Shown: piece by piece, positions 53,122-60,789 of the stretch | Layout of the letters: every line of letters starts with the position of its first letter | Numbering within the stretch: position 1 is the first letter of the stretch | Assembly (NCBI RefSeq): GCF_032335695.1 | Contig: NZ_JACTOJ010000001.1 | Span: 186,001 to 250,000 of the forward strand | Reading direction: 5' to 3' | From: JACTOJ01 sp032335695 | GTDB lineage: Bacteria > Bacillota > Clostridia > Clostridiales > Clostridiaceae | Length of the DNA stretch: 64,000 nt | Made by a program: the position numbers and the translations under genes | The notes under the pieces: generated by a model | What the model saw: the letters and a program-made list of their open reading frames with translations, nothing else | The model's database searches: none | Told to the model about the DNA's origin: nothing

Positions 53122-53691
53122 ATGAATAGAAATAGAAGATTGCTCGCACTTGCAGTATTGCTTATTACGCTTATGGTTGGTTTGGTTTCATTAGCAAAAT
53201 ATGCAGTGAAGCGAGCATACCCATTAGAACATGAAGAAATAATAAAAGAGTTCTCTAAAGAATATAATATAGATCCCTATTTGGTTGCTGCCCTTATAAG
53301 AGCTGAAAGCAATTATGATAAGAATGCTATATCGCATAAATCTGCCAATGGACTTATGCAGATAACAGGTGAAACTTCTCAGTGGATTGCTGATCAAATG
53401 AAGATTAGTAATTTTCAGCAATCTATGCTTTACGATCCGGAAGTAAATATAAAGATGGGATGCTGGTATTTAAATAACTTAAGAAAAGAATTTGGAAGCG
53501 ATGAATTAATGCTGGCTGCTTACAACGCTGGAAGAGGTAATGTGGAGCAGTGGCTTAAAAATGAAAAGTATTCTAAGGATGGTAAAACCTTGACCAATAT
53601 TCCGTTTAAAGAAACGGATCAATATATTAAAAAAATTAAAACTAATTACAATATATATAAATTTATTTATGGAAAGCAGCTTTCAAATTAG
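53122..53691 (+). CDS. Lytic transglycosylase, membrane-anchored (SLT family)
   Basis: 189 residues. N-terminal basic residues and one hydrophobic helix (LLALAVLLITLMVGLVSLA) anchor it outside the membrane. The SLT domain: YLVAALIRAESNYD with catalytic Glu52-type position, ANGLMQITGETSQW, then MLAAYNAGRGNV. Cleaves glycan strands of peptidoglycan to 1,6-anhydroMurNAc ends. ATG 53122 follows TGAGGTAATG. Follows coaE by 36 bp. Confidence 0.9.
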   Translation: MNRNRRLLALAVLLITLMVGLVSLAKYAVKRAYPLEHEEIIKEFSKEYNIDPYLVAALIRAESNYDKNAISHKSANGLMQITGETSQWIADQMKISNFQQSMLYDPEVNIKMGCWYLNNLRKEFGSDELMLAAYNAGRGNVEQWLKNEKYSKDGKTLTNIPFKETDQYIKKIKTNYNIYKFIYGKQLSN

Positions 53692-53802
53692 AAAATGTAT
53701 ACAATATTTGAGAAAATATCATATATAATCTTGAAAAAAAGTGCTTGCAAAATGTATAGAAGGGTATTATAATCTATACTTGTAACAAACGAAATACCCT
53801 AT

Positions 53803-53882
53803 GCGGGGATGGCGGAATCGGCAGACGCGTACGTTTGAGGTGCGTATGGGAGACCATGCGGGTTCAAGTCCCGCTCTCCGCA
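53803..53882 (+). tRNA. tRNA-Leu(GAG)
   Basis: 80 nt. Acceptor GCGGGGA with TCTCCGC (one G-U), D arm, anticodon stem TACGT/GCGTA with loop TTGAGGT giving GAG (reads CUC/CUU), a short but extra variable arm, T arm GCGGG-TTCAAGT-CCCGC, discriminator A, CCA not encoded. Directly upstream of the second 6S-like RNA. Confidence 0.95.
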
Positions 53883-53888
53883 TCATAA

Positions 53889-54078
53889 TTTCTGGAATAT
53901 GCGTTAAGCTCTTATTTTGAACCTACATCACAATTGCGGGAGTTCGATATTTTGATGTGTATATGTACTGCTTATGAGACCTTTTAGGCATTGCTGAGAT
54001 AGAAGCGTCAGTGAGGGCACCCACCTATCGACAGATAGGGGTCAAAATAGAGTACCGGTATTTTGGATTTTAAAACGA
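53889..54078 (+). ncRNA. ssrS: 6S RNA-like (SsrS), copy B
   Basis: About 190 nt starting seven bases after the tRNA and ending before a terminator. It shows the same ordered blocks as the RNA at 4308: an outer stem (TCTGGAATAT with GTATTTTGGA), TTTGAACCTACAT...TTGCGGGAGTTC, a central arm GATGTG and GGGCACCCACCT-hairpin-AGGGGTC. CTCTTATTTTGA pairs with TCAAAATAGAG to extend the rod. Read-through from the tRNA promoter may make it. Ends are estimated. Confidence 0.75.
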
Positions 54079-54085
54079 TATTTAG

Positions 54086-54112
54086 AGAGAGATCGAGAGA
54101 TCTCTCTTTTTC
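54086..54112 (+). terminator. Terminator of tRNA-6S unit
   Basis: AGAGAGATC, GAGA loop, GATCTCTCT, then T's. Confidence 0.88.
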
Positions 54113-54124
54113 GTTTTGCTATAT

Positions 54125-54158
54125 TTTAAATCAGTGTTGATTTTTATACTGATTTAAA
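54125..54158. repeat. Hairpin unit of the dispersed repeat family
   Basis: TTTAAATCAGT (54125-54135) with ACTGATTTAAA (54148-54158). It is nearly identical to the hairpin half of the element at 37560 (37782-37817, opposite strand). No GGCTCTG end remains here. Confidence 0.65.
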
Positions 54159-54253
54159 GCATTTCTTTGAAACAAAATTTTCCTAGAAAAGGATTTTTAA
54201 TATCAGTGTAGAATTATACTATTGAATTAAGTATATAGAAAAGAGGTGGTGTG

Positions 54254-54772
54254 ATGTTAGATATGGAGTTGTATTTTGATGATATATCCATATCCAGTGT
54301 TAATAACCGAGATATAGATAACCTAGAAATTTGGATGAGAGAGCAAATTGATGAAAGCTTTAAAAATAGTTGGATGAACATTGATGAGATAAGAGAAAGA
54401 TTTGTAGAATACTATATAAGCGAAAATGAAATTTTTCTTAAAATATTAAGAGAAAATAAAATATTGGGAATATTTAAAGGTAGGGCTGAATTTAATCCTA
54501 ATGGAGAACTTGTTATTTGGTGCTACATAATAGATAGGCAATACAGGAATAAAGGCATTGGAAGTAAAGTGCTTGGGGAAATAATAAAATATCTGTATTC
54601 CAGTCTGGGAATAAAAAATTGCCTAGCTGGAGTTGTGGACGGAAGCAGAGAGGCTTTTAATTTTTGGAATAAGAATGAATTTATGTTTTCAAGAGTATCT
54701 AAAAATTTCTTTGAAGACGGTAATATAAAAAAGGATATGATTATTTTGAAAAGAAATGAAATTTTAGGGTAA
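54254..54772 (+). CDS. GNAT-family acetyltransferase
   Basis: 172 residues from ATG 54254 (AGAGGTGG upstream; GTG 54251 overlaps it). The acetyl-CoA motif appears as RQYRNKGIGSKVLGEIIKYL (R-x-x-G-x-G/A near residue 97), with an ILGIFKG strand before and FNFWNKNEF after. Transfers an acetyl group from acetyl-CoA to an unknown amine. It stands alone. Confidence 0.85.
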   Translation: MLDMELYFDDISISSVNNRDIDNLEIWMREQIDESFKNSWMNIDEIRERFVEYYISENEIFLKILRENKILGIFKGRAEFNPNGELVIWCYIIDRQYRNKGIGSKVLGEIIKYLYSSLGIKNCLAGVVDGSREAFNFWNKNEFMFSRVSKNFFEDGNIKKDMIILKRNEILG

Positions 54773-54869
54773 TTTTTTATTTGAAAATTACATATCTATT
54801 ATTATACGTTAAAAATATTTATAAGTTCATAAAAAAGTAAAAAAATACATAATATGATTAGCTTTTTTA

Positions 54870-54898
54870 TTGACTTTGCAAAGCATAAAAATTATAAT
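54870..54898 (+). promoter_or_regulatory. Sigma-A promoter of NlpC/P60 gene
   Basis: TTGACT (54870-54875), 17-bp spacer, TATAAT (54893-54898), just ahead of the riboswitch. Confidence 0.85.
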
Positions 54899-54904
54899 TT
54901 TACT

Positions 54905-55021
54905 TGTGCCGAATCTATATTAGTACGGAGGAACCACAAATAGGGGTTAATCTGATAATTTATTATCAGTAGGGAATCTTCTCCACCGAACCCGACAGCT
55001 AACTCCGGAGGCAGTGAGGAG
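54905..55021 (+). promoter_or_regulatory. Cyclic-di-AMP riboswitch (ydaO/yuaA type)
   Basis: Consensus blocks in order: GTGCCGAATCTA, ACGGAGGAACCA, ATAGGGGTTAATC, a hairpin TGATAATTTATTATCA, GTAGGGAATCTTCTCC, ACCGAACCCGACAGCTAACT, CCGGAGGCAGTGAGGAG. The gene downstream is a cell-wall hydrolase, the classic target. The end GAGGAG (55016-55021) is also the ribosome binding site, so control may be at initiation as well as termination. Confidence 0.95.
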
Positions 55022-55030
55022 TGATTATAA

Positions 55031-55654
55031 ATGTCAAAGATTAGAACTTTTCTTTTGGCTGCTTTGTTTTTTATTATTGTTATATGTATATGTTTACAAT
55101 TACAAAGCTATAATGTAAAAGCAGATGCAGCAATCAGTAAAATTCAAGGAGTCTCTCTTAGGTCAGCTACCATAGGAATTAATAAAAGTATTGTTGTTTC
55201 GGATAAGAAGGAAGTTACAGAAGTCAATAATTCTGATAATAAAGACAATGTAACTTACTCAAGAGGCGAGACAAGCAATGCGCAGGGTAGTTCCGTGAAA
55301 TTATTGCAGTATGCATATAGTTTTATAGGAACTCCTTATGTATATGGAGCATCAGGAAGCAAGGCATTTGATTGTTCAGGATTTACTTCTTATGTATATC
55401 GTTCACTAGGAATTGAATTACCTCACAGTGCTGCTGGACAAGCATCCTTTGGTAAGAATGTTTCGAAAGGAAGCTTAGCGCCAGGAGATTTAATATTCTT
55501 TGCACAAGGCGGAGGAATATCACATGTGGGCATTTATATTGGAGAAGGACAATTTATACATGCATCCTCAGGAAGTCATAAGGTTACAATAAGTGATCTT
55601 AGTGAAGATTATTATGTAAGATATTATGCAGGTGCCAGAAGGCTTCTAAATTAA
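55031..55654 (+). CDS. NlpC/P60 peptidoglycan endopeptidase, secreted
   Basis: 207 residues. N-terminal signal segment (MSKIRTFLLAALFFIIVICI, cut near VKA-DA about residue 35), a ~50-residue linker, then the NlpC/P60 domain with the triad Cys115 (AFDCSGF), His165 (SHVGIY) and His177 (FIHASS). Cleaves stem peptides of peptidoglycan. Controlled by the c-di-AMP riboswitch upstream, which links wall hydrolysis to second-messenger level. A weak hairpin follows at 55690-55715. Confidence 0.95.
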   Translation: MSKIRTFLLAALFFIIVICICLQLQSYNVKADAAISKIQGVSLRSATIGINKSIVVSDKKEVTEVNNSDNKDNVTYSRGETSNAQGSSVKLLQYAYSFIGTPYVYGASGSKAFDCSGFTSYVYRSLGIELPHSAAGQASFGKNVSKGSLAPGDLIFFAQGGGISHVGIYIGEGQFIHASSGSHKVTISDLSEDYYVRYYAGARRLLN

Positions 55655-55719
55655 TTAGATATTTAAAATAGCTATTATTGAACTTATATCCGGCTTTTTA
55701 TAGTCGGTTTTTTCTTTTT

Positions 55720-55815
55720 GACTCTGTTTTAAATAAGTGTTAATTTTACACTTATTTAAAACTTCATTCGGTGAGTAAGTCTCTGTTTTAATCAGCACCT
55801 TATTGTTCTAAAATA
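55720..55815. repeat. Degenerate composite copy of the dispersed repeat
   Basis: GACTCTGTTTTAAATAAGTG (55720) opens a 15-bp stem (55726-55740 with 55748-55762), then CTTCATTCGGTGAGTAAG and a second GTCTCTGTTTTAA...TAAAATATGTT. The order matches the right part of the element at 37560 read on the minus strand, so the composite architecture occurs twice. Confidence 0.65.
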
Positions 55816-55872
55816 TGTTAACTTAAAATAAATATTTATTATAGGTACTTATTTTGAGTGAGGGGTGATAAA

Positions 55873-56565
55873 ATGAAATACACAAGATATGATTTTAGAA
55901 AGAAGAAAGACGATAGAATGGTTGTTCTTATAATGATAGTAAGTATGCTTCTAGCTGCTGTGGTAATAGCAACGATTCTGTCAAGTATATTCTTTAAAAA
56001 TGGGACGGGAGATGCGGCTAAAGGAAATGATTCTAATAAAAATAATGCAGAATTAGGAAGGTATACTTTTGTTGTGCTTCAGGGGGGGCTTTTTCAGGTA
56101 AAAGATTATGCATCAGCTTTAAAAACTAAACTTTCGGATGACAATAATCCATTCATTGTGGAGGATAATGGCAAGTATAGAGTTTTGGTAGGAATATATA
56201 AGAAAGAAGATGCAGATAAAGTCTCGCAGAATTTGAGCAGCAAGCAGCTCACTCCATCTAAAATGACCTTTAATATTAACGTAAAGGATGATTCGGTAAA
56301 AATGATGGGGGAGATTATAGACGCGCATGTGAAAATAATTAATGCTATGAAACCAAAAGGTCAAATCTCATATGTTACTGATGATCTTAAAAATTGGTCA
56401 AATACTAAATTAGTGCTAAATGATAAGAGCTTAAAGGATTATGATATGGTACAGGAGGAAAAGAAATATATAGCCTCTATGCCAAAAGAAATTAATAAAG
56501 ATAATTTAGAGGATTACTTAAAACACATATTCAGTATTTTAAGCAAAATAGGTGAAAAGGCATAA
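55873..56565 (+). CDS. SPOR-domain membrane protein
   Basis: 230 residues from ATG 55873 (GAGGGGTGAT upstream). One membrane helix near residues 17-45 (MVVLIMIVSMLLAAVVIATI), then Asn/Lys-rich linker and a SPOR domain (about 70-145: YTFVVLQGGLFQVKDYASALKT, PFIVEDNGKYRVLVGIY). SPOR domains bind denuded glycan strands at septa. A helical C-terminal region follows. Its position between wall hydrolase and cell-shape genes fits a division or wall role. Confidence 0.85.
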   Translation: MKYTRYDFRKKKDDRMVVLIMIVSMLLAAVVIATILSSIFFKNGTGDAAKGNDSNKNNAELGRYTFVVLQGGLFQVKDYASALKTKLSDDNNPFIVEDNGKYRVLVGIYKKEDADKVSQNLSSKQLTPSKMTFNINVKDDSVKMMGEIIDAHVKIINAMKPKGQISYVTDDLKNWSNTKLVLNDKSLKDYDMVQEEKKYIASMPKEINKDNLEDYLKHIFSILSKIGEKA

Positions 56566-56624
56566 ACAGCTATAAAAATAACTGCAATTAGAAATTTATA
56601 TTTATAAAATGGTATTTTTGTATA

Positions 56625-56672
56625 GGCTATGTTTTAAAATGTAGATATTTATTAACATTTTGAAATATAGCC
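56625..56672. mobile_element. MITE-like element, copy 5 (shortest)
   Basis: 48 bp, GGCTATGTTTTAAAATGTAG left and TTTTGAAATATAGCC right. Flanks TTTGTATA and TTTATATT agree at 6 of 8. Almost the whole copy is terminal repeat. Confidence 0.65.
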
Positions 56673-56854
56673 TTTATATTTTACTCTCAAAAAAGCTACT
56701 ATTAGCAAATGAATTTAGACTGCAGAAATTCTTTCATTTTTTTACATAGAATATTCCAAAACCGTGTAAAAAAGTTGTTATTTCTTAGACCAATGCACTT
56801 GTTAAAGCTAATATTAAATGTTAAACTATATTAGATGTAAAACAAAAGTGAGGG

Positions 56855-57118
56855 ATGAAATTGAAAAACACTTCAAAGTCTTCTGCTTTTTTTATCTTTG
56901 TTGTGCTCTTAGGCGCTATAGCAGGAGAGCTTATCGGTAACTTATTTGGTCACAATAGTACACTAAATTTTTTAAGCCACGTATATACAATAGGTACTAC
57001 TTCGCCAATAGATATTAATCTTATAATCTTAGAAATTACTTTTGGAATAAAATTTACATTAAATATTATGTCTATAATTGGTATAATTGTGGCAATAATA
57101 TTCTATAAAAGGTTTTAA
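56855..57118 (+). CDS. DUF4321 small membrane protein
   Basis: 87 residues with two or three hydrophobic helices (FFIFVVLLGAIAGELIGNLF and IMSIIGIIVAIIF) and an NSTLNFLSHVYTIGTTSPIDINL loop. DUF4321 genes are regularly found before maf-radC-mreB in clostridia, as here (12-bp gap to maf). Function unknown. ATG 56855 after GAGGG; TTG 56861 is the other candidate. Confidence 0.85.
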   Translation: MKLKNTSKSSAFFIFVVLLGAIAGELIGNLFGHNSTLNFLSHVYTIGTTSPIDINLIILEITFGIKFTLNIMSIIGIIVAIIFYKRF

Positions 57119-57129
57119 GGTGGAATAAT

Positions 57130-57705
57130 ATGAAAATTGTATTGGCATCGGCATCAGAAAGAAGAATTGAACTTCTAAAGAGGCTTACTGAAAATTTTTC
57201 AGTAATTGTCAGTGGTTTTGACGAAGAAAGTGTGAGCTTTGAAGGTGATTTTGAAGATTATGTTATTTCATTATCCAAAGGGAAAGCTTTAAGTACTAGT
57301 AAAAAAATTAACGAAGGGGCGCTGATATTAGCCTGTGATACAGTAGTAGCATATCAAAATAAGCTTTTAGAAAAGCCTAAAAGTAAAGAAGAGGCTATAG
57401 ATATGCTAAAAATACTCAGCGGGAATAGACATAAGGTTTATTCTGGCATTACAGTTCTAGATACTGAAAGTGGTAAGAGCATAAGTGATTATGCCGTAAC
57501 AGAGGTTGTTTTTTCAAAGCTGGATGATAATGAAATATTAAAATATGTAGACACCGGTGAACCTATGGATAAAGCTGGAAGCTATGGCATACAGGGCATT
57601 GGAGGTACCTTTGTAGAAGAAATACATGGGTGTTTTTATAATGTTGTAGGCCTTCCGCTAAATAAGCTTAAAAAGATGTTAAGGGGTATGGGGGCAAATC
57701 TATAG
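57130..57705 (+). CDS. maf: Maf-family nucleoside triphosphate pyrophosphatase
   Basis: 191 residues. IVLASASERRIELL at the N-terminus, the VSFEGDFEDYV...LSKGKA segment, CDTVVAYQNKLLEKPKSKEEA and GSYGIQGIG are family blocks. Hydrolyses dTTP/UTP or modified pyrimidine triphosphates; overexpression in Bacillus blocks septation. Located in the cluster that leads to mreB. Confidence 0.94.
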   Translation: MKIVLASASERRIELLKRLTENFSVIVSGFDEESVSFEGDFEDYVISLSKGKALSTSKKINEGALILACDTVVAYQNKLLEKPKSKEEAIDMLKILSGNRHKVYSGITVLDTESGKSISDYAVTEVVFSKLDDNEILKYVDTGEPMDKAGSYGIQGIGGTFVEEIHGCFYNVVGLPLNKLKKMLRGMGANL

Positions 57706-57719
57706 AAGGAGCAGTTAAT

Positions 57720-58403
57720 ATGAATGTTCTTAAAATAATGGATTTACCTCAAAATGAAAGACCGCAGGAAAAATTGTTTAGATATGGAGTGGATACTTTA
57801 TCTAATACTGAACTTATGGCGGTGGTATTAAGAAACGGTATTCAAGGCGATAATATAATTAATTTGTGTGCAAGAATACTTAAAGAATGCGGCGGTATAA
57901 ATGGACTTTTGGACTTTAGTGCAGAAGACTTTATGAAAATAAAGGGCGTAAAGCATGCTAAGGCAGCTCAAATTCTTGCCATGGTTGAATTATCAAAGCG
58001 TCTTAAATCCTACAAATCTGGTGAGGAATTTAAAATAACTCAGCCAAGTGATGCCGCTTATATTGTTATGGAATCTATGAGAAGCCTTAAGCAAGAGATG
58101 CTGAAAGTGTTACATTTGAACACTAAAAATATTGTAACTCTTGTTAAAGACGTATCATTAGGTACCGTAAATTCATCAATAGTTCATCCTAGAGAAGTGT
58201 TTTCAGAAGCTGTAAAAAGGAGTTCTACTTCCATAATAATATGTCATAATCATCCATCTGGAGATCCTACTCCTAGCAATGAAGATATTAATATAACCCT
58301 TAGACTTAAGGAATGTGGTAAACTTTTGGGTATAGAGTTATTGGATCACGTAATAATTGGAAATGGAATATATGTAAGCTTAAAAGACAAAGGAATCATA
58401 TAA
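57720..58403 (+). CDS. radC: RadC-family JAB/MPN protein
   Basis: 227 residues, ATG 57720 after GAAGGAG. HhH region near residues 70-85 (FMKIKGVKHAKAAQIL); JAMM metal motif ICHNHPSGDPTPS (His-x-His, Ser, Asp) near 177-189. Despite the name its role in repair is not supported well; it is a likely metal-dependent peptidase-fold protein. Next to mreB in most clostridia. Confidence 0.93.
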   Translation: MNVLKIMDLPQNERPQEKLFRYGVDTLSNTELMAVVLRNGIQGDNIINLCARILKECGGINGLLDFSAEDFMKIKGVKHAKAAQILAMVELSKRLKSYKSGEEFKITQPSDAAYIVMESMRSLKQEMLKVLHLNTKNIVTLVKDVSLGTVNSSIVHPREVFSEAVKRSSTSIIICHNHPSGDPTPSNEDINITLRLKECGKLLGIELLDHVIIGNGIYVSLKDKGII

Positions 58404-58421
58404 TTGAAAGGAGATTTATTC

Positions 58422-59435
58422 ATGGGATTATTTTCGATTTCTAAAGATATGGGAATAGATTTAGGAACAGCAAATACACTAATATATGTTAAAGGGAGAG
58501 GTATAGTTTTAAGGGAGCCTTCTGTTGTAGCTATAAACACCATAAACAAAAAAGTGCTGGCAGTAGGTGAAGAAGCTAAAAAGATGATAGGAAGAACACC
58601 AGGAAATATAGTAGCTATAAGACCTCTAAAGGACGGAGTTATTGCAGATTTTGATGTTACACAGACCATGCTTAAGAAATTTATAGCAAAGGCTATGGGA
58701 AAGAGCAATTTTACCAGTCCAAGAATAATTGTATGCTATCCTTCTGGAGTAACAGAAGTCGAGAAGAGGGCAATAAACGAGGCAGCAAAAACTGCAGGAG
58801 CAAGGGATGTACTTCTTATGGAAGAACCAATGGCAGCTTCTATAGGAGCAGGACTCCCAGTAGATGAACCAACCGGAAGCATGATTGTAGATATTGGCGG
58901 AGGAACTACTGAAGTAGCAGTAATATCTCTTGATGGTATTGTTACAAGCAAGTCTCTTAGAATAGCAGGAGACGAATTGGATCAGTCAATAATAAGCTAC
59001 ATAAAGAAAGAATATAATCTTATGATAGGTGAGAGAACAGCAGAGCTTATAAAAGTTCAGCTAGGTTCAGCTTTCAAATTGGAAGAGGATGAAACTATGG
59101 AAATCAAAGGAAGAGATTTGATTTCAGGACTTCCAAAAACCATAACCATAACCCAAGATCAAATAAGAGAAGCCTTAAGTGAACCTGTAGCAGCTATAAT
59201 AGATGCGATAAAAACAACCCTAGAGAAGACACCACCAGAATTAGCTTCTGATATCATGGAAAAAGGAATTATGCTAGCAGGTGGTGGAGCCTTACTTAAA
59301 GGACTTGACAGCTTAATAAATCATGAAACTCATATGCCTGTGCATGTAGCAGAAACACCTCTTGACTGTGTAGCTTTAGGTGCTGGAAAGGCATTGGAGT
59401 ATTTTGATAAATTAAGTGCTAACAGAAGAGGCTAA
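58422..59435 (+). CDS. mreB: Rod-shape-determining protein MreB
   Basis: 337 residues from ATG 58422 (GAAAGGAG upstream; ATG/TTG at 58404 precedes the site). Actin-like ATPase: DMGIDLGTANTLIYV (phosphate 1), IVDIGGGTTEVAVISL (phosphate 2), IMLAGGGALLKGLD (adenosine). Forms membrane-bound filaments that guide lateral wall synthesis. First of mreB-mreC-mreD-PBP2. Confidence 0.97.
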   Translation: MGLFSISKDMGIDLGTANTLIYVKGRGIVLREPSVVAINTINKKVLAVGEEAKKMIGRTPGNIVAIRPLKDGVIADFDVTQTMLKKFIAKAMGKSNFTSPRIIVCYPSGVTEVEKRAINEAAKTAGARDVLLMEEPMAASIGAGLPVDEPTGSMIVDIGGGTTEVAVISLDGIVTSKSLRIAGDELDQSIISYIKKEYNLMIGERTAELIKVQLGSAFKLEEDETMEIKGRDLISGLPKTITITQDQIREALSEPVAAIIDAIKTTLEKTPPELASDIMEKGIMLAGGGALLKGLDSLINHETHMPVHVAETPLDCVALGAGKALEYFDKLSANRRG

Positions 59436-59437
59436 AT

Positions 59438-60295
59438 ATGAAGTTTTTTAGAAATAAACTGGCAGTAATAATAGTTTTGCTGTCAGTTACATTTTTAATA
59501 TTAATTGGAGTGACAGTTAAAAGGGATAAAAATACCTCCATTGAGAATGGTATAGGTTCAACTCTTAATAAGGTGCAGGGTGTATTATATGGTGCGAACA
59601 GTAAAGTGAATGATTTTTTTAGCTTTGTTTTTAATTTTTCAAAAATAAAGGAACAAAACAGTCAGTTAGAAGCTAAAAATGCTAATCTTCAAAGTAAGGC
59701 TGATGATTATGATGAATTAAAAGCAGAAAATGAGAGACTTCAGCAAGCTCTTAATTTTACAAAAACAAATCAGCAGTATGATTATGTAGGATGCGAAATA
59801 ATAGCTAGAGGAGATGACCTTCTAAGCAGCTTTACCATAAATAAAGGCACAAAGGATGGAGTTATTGATGGACGAGTTGTAATAACTCAAGATGGTATAG
59901 TGGGTCAAGTTACTGAAGCCAATTCCAGCTATTCTATAGTTGAAACTCTTGGCAGTGCTAACATTGCTATAGCTGCCTACGTTCAAGGGAGCAATGATAC
60001 AGGAATAGTTAAGGGATATAGGGACAGTGACAACAATCTTATGTGCGAAATTTCTAATCTTCCCTTAGATTCTACTGTTAAAAAAGGTGATATTATCAAA
60101 AGCGATAACAACCATTTTATTTATCCTAAGGGTGTAAAAATTGGAGAAGTGGTTGATGTTCAAGAAGATGCATCAAAAATTATGAAAACTGCTACTGTGA
60201 AACCTTTTGTAAATTTTAATAAGCTTCAGGAAGTACTGATAGTAATTCCTAAAGATAAAAATAGCAGTGAATATAAGGGTGATGAAATAAAATGA
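59438..60295 (+). CDS. mreC: Rod-shape-determining protein MreC
   Basis: 285 residues. One N-terminal membrane helix (LAVIIVLLSVTFLILIGVTV), a coiled coil (about 65-105: NSQLEAKNANLQSKADDYDE) and a periplasmic-side beta-barrel domain with GVIDGRVVITQDGIVGQVTE. Links MreB to the synthases. Starts 2 bases past mreB and overlaps mreD by 4 bases. Confidence 0.95.
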   Translation: MKFFRNKLAVIIVLLSVTFLILIGVTVKRDKNTSIENGIGSTLNKVQGVLYGANSKVNDFFSFVFNFSKIKEQNSQLEAKNANLQSKADDYDELKAENERLQQALNFTKTNQQYDYVGCEIIARGDDLLSSFTINKGTKDGVIDGRVVITQDGIVGQVTEANSSYSIVETLGSANIAIAAYVQGSNDTGIVKGYRDSDNNLMCEISNLPLDSTVKKGDIIKSDNNHFIYPKGVKIGEVVDVQEDASKIMKTATVKPFVNFNKLQEVLIVIPKDKNSSEYKGDEIK

Positions 60296-60780
60296 GAAGG
60301 ATTATAATTTTTTTAATAGGACTTTTACTTTTCATATTGGATAATACCTTGATGCCTTTTTTCTCTATTAAAGGGTATTATCCAAGTCTTCTTTTCATAT
60401 TTATGATCTTTTATTCTATAAACAGTGAAAAATTTGATGCAGTTATCTTTGGTGTATTTATTGGTTTGTTTCAAGATTTGTATATGTCTAGGATAATAGG
60501 TATAAATCCATTAGCTAACATCTGCGTGTGTCTCATTGCAGCTATAATAGGTGAAAACATTATAAAGGTAAAAAAAATTGTACCAGTGTTTTCACTTTTT
60601 CTTTTGTCCATACTTAAATCTTCTATTGTGGTAGGGCTTTTATATGTGGTAGGGATAAAAACTTATTACAATGTTATATTGTACAGAGCAATCTACACAA
60701 CAATAATATCCGTATTTTTATATAGAATTATATATAATTTTATGCAGAAATCATTTATGAAAAAAGAATGGAGGTTTTAA
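60292..60780 (+). CDS. mreD: Rod-shape-determining protein MreD
   Basis: 162 residues with about five membrane helices (IIIFLIGLLLFILDNTLMPF and others) and the family's short Gly/Gln loop FIGLFQDLYMSR. ATG 60292 overlaps the mreC stop (ATGA). Part of the elongation complex with MreC and PBP2. Confidence 0.93.
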   Translation: MRRIIIFLIGLLLFILDNTLMPFFSIKGYYPSLLFIFMIFYSINSEKFDAVIFGVFIGLFQDLYMSRIIGINPLANICVCLIAAIIGENIIKVKKIVPVFSLFLLSILKSSIVVGLLYVVGIKTYYNVILYRAIYTTIISVFLYRIIYNFMQKSFMKKEWRF

Positions 60781-60789
60781 GTAGTATAT

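Noticed and set aside
53803..53882. tRNA-Gln(TTG) reading of the anticodon
   Set aside because: Shifting the loop by two bases gives a perfect five-pair stem TACGT/GCGTA and anticodon GAG, and the long variable arm is that of tRNA-Leu.
53889..54078. SRP RNA, RNase P RNA or raiA RNA
   Set aside because: The SRP tetraloop region and RNase P core sequences are absent; the ordered similarity to the RNA at 4308 and the 6S-type bubble fit 6S better. raiA cannot be excluded without a covariance search.
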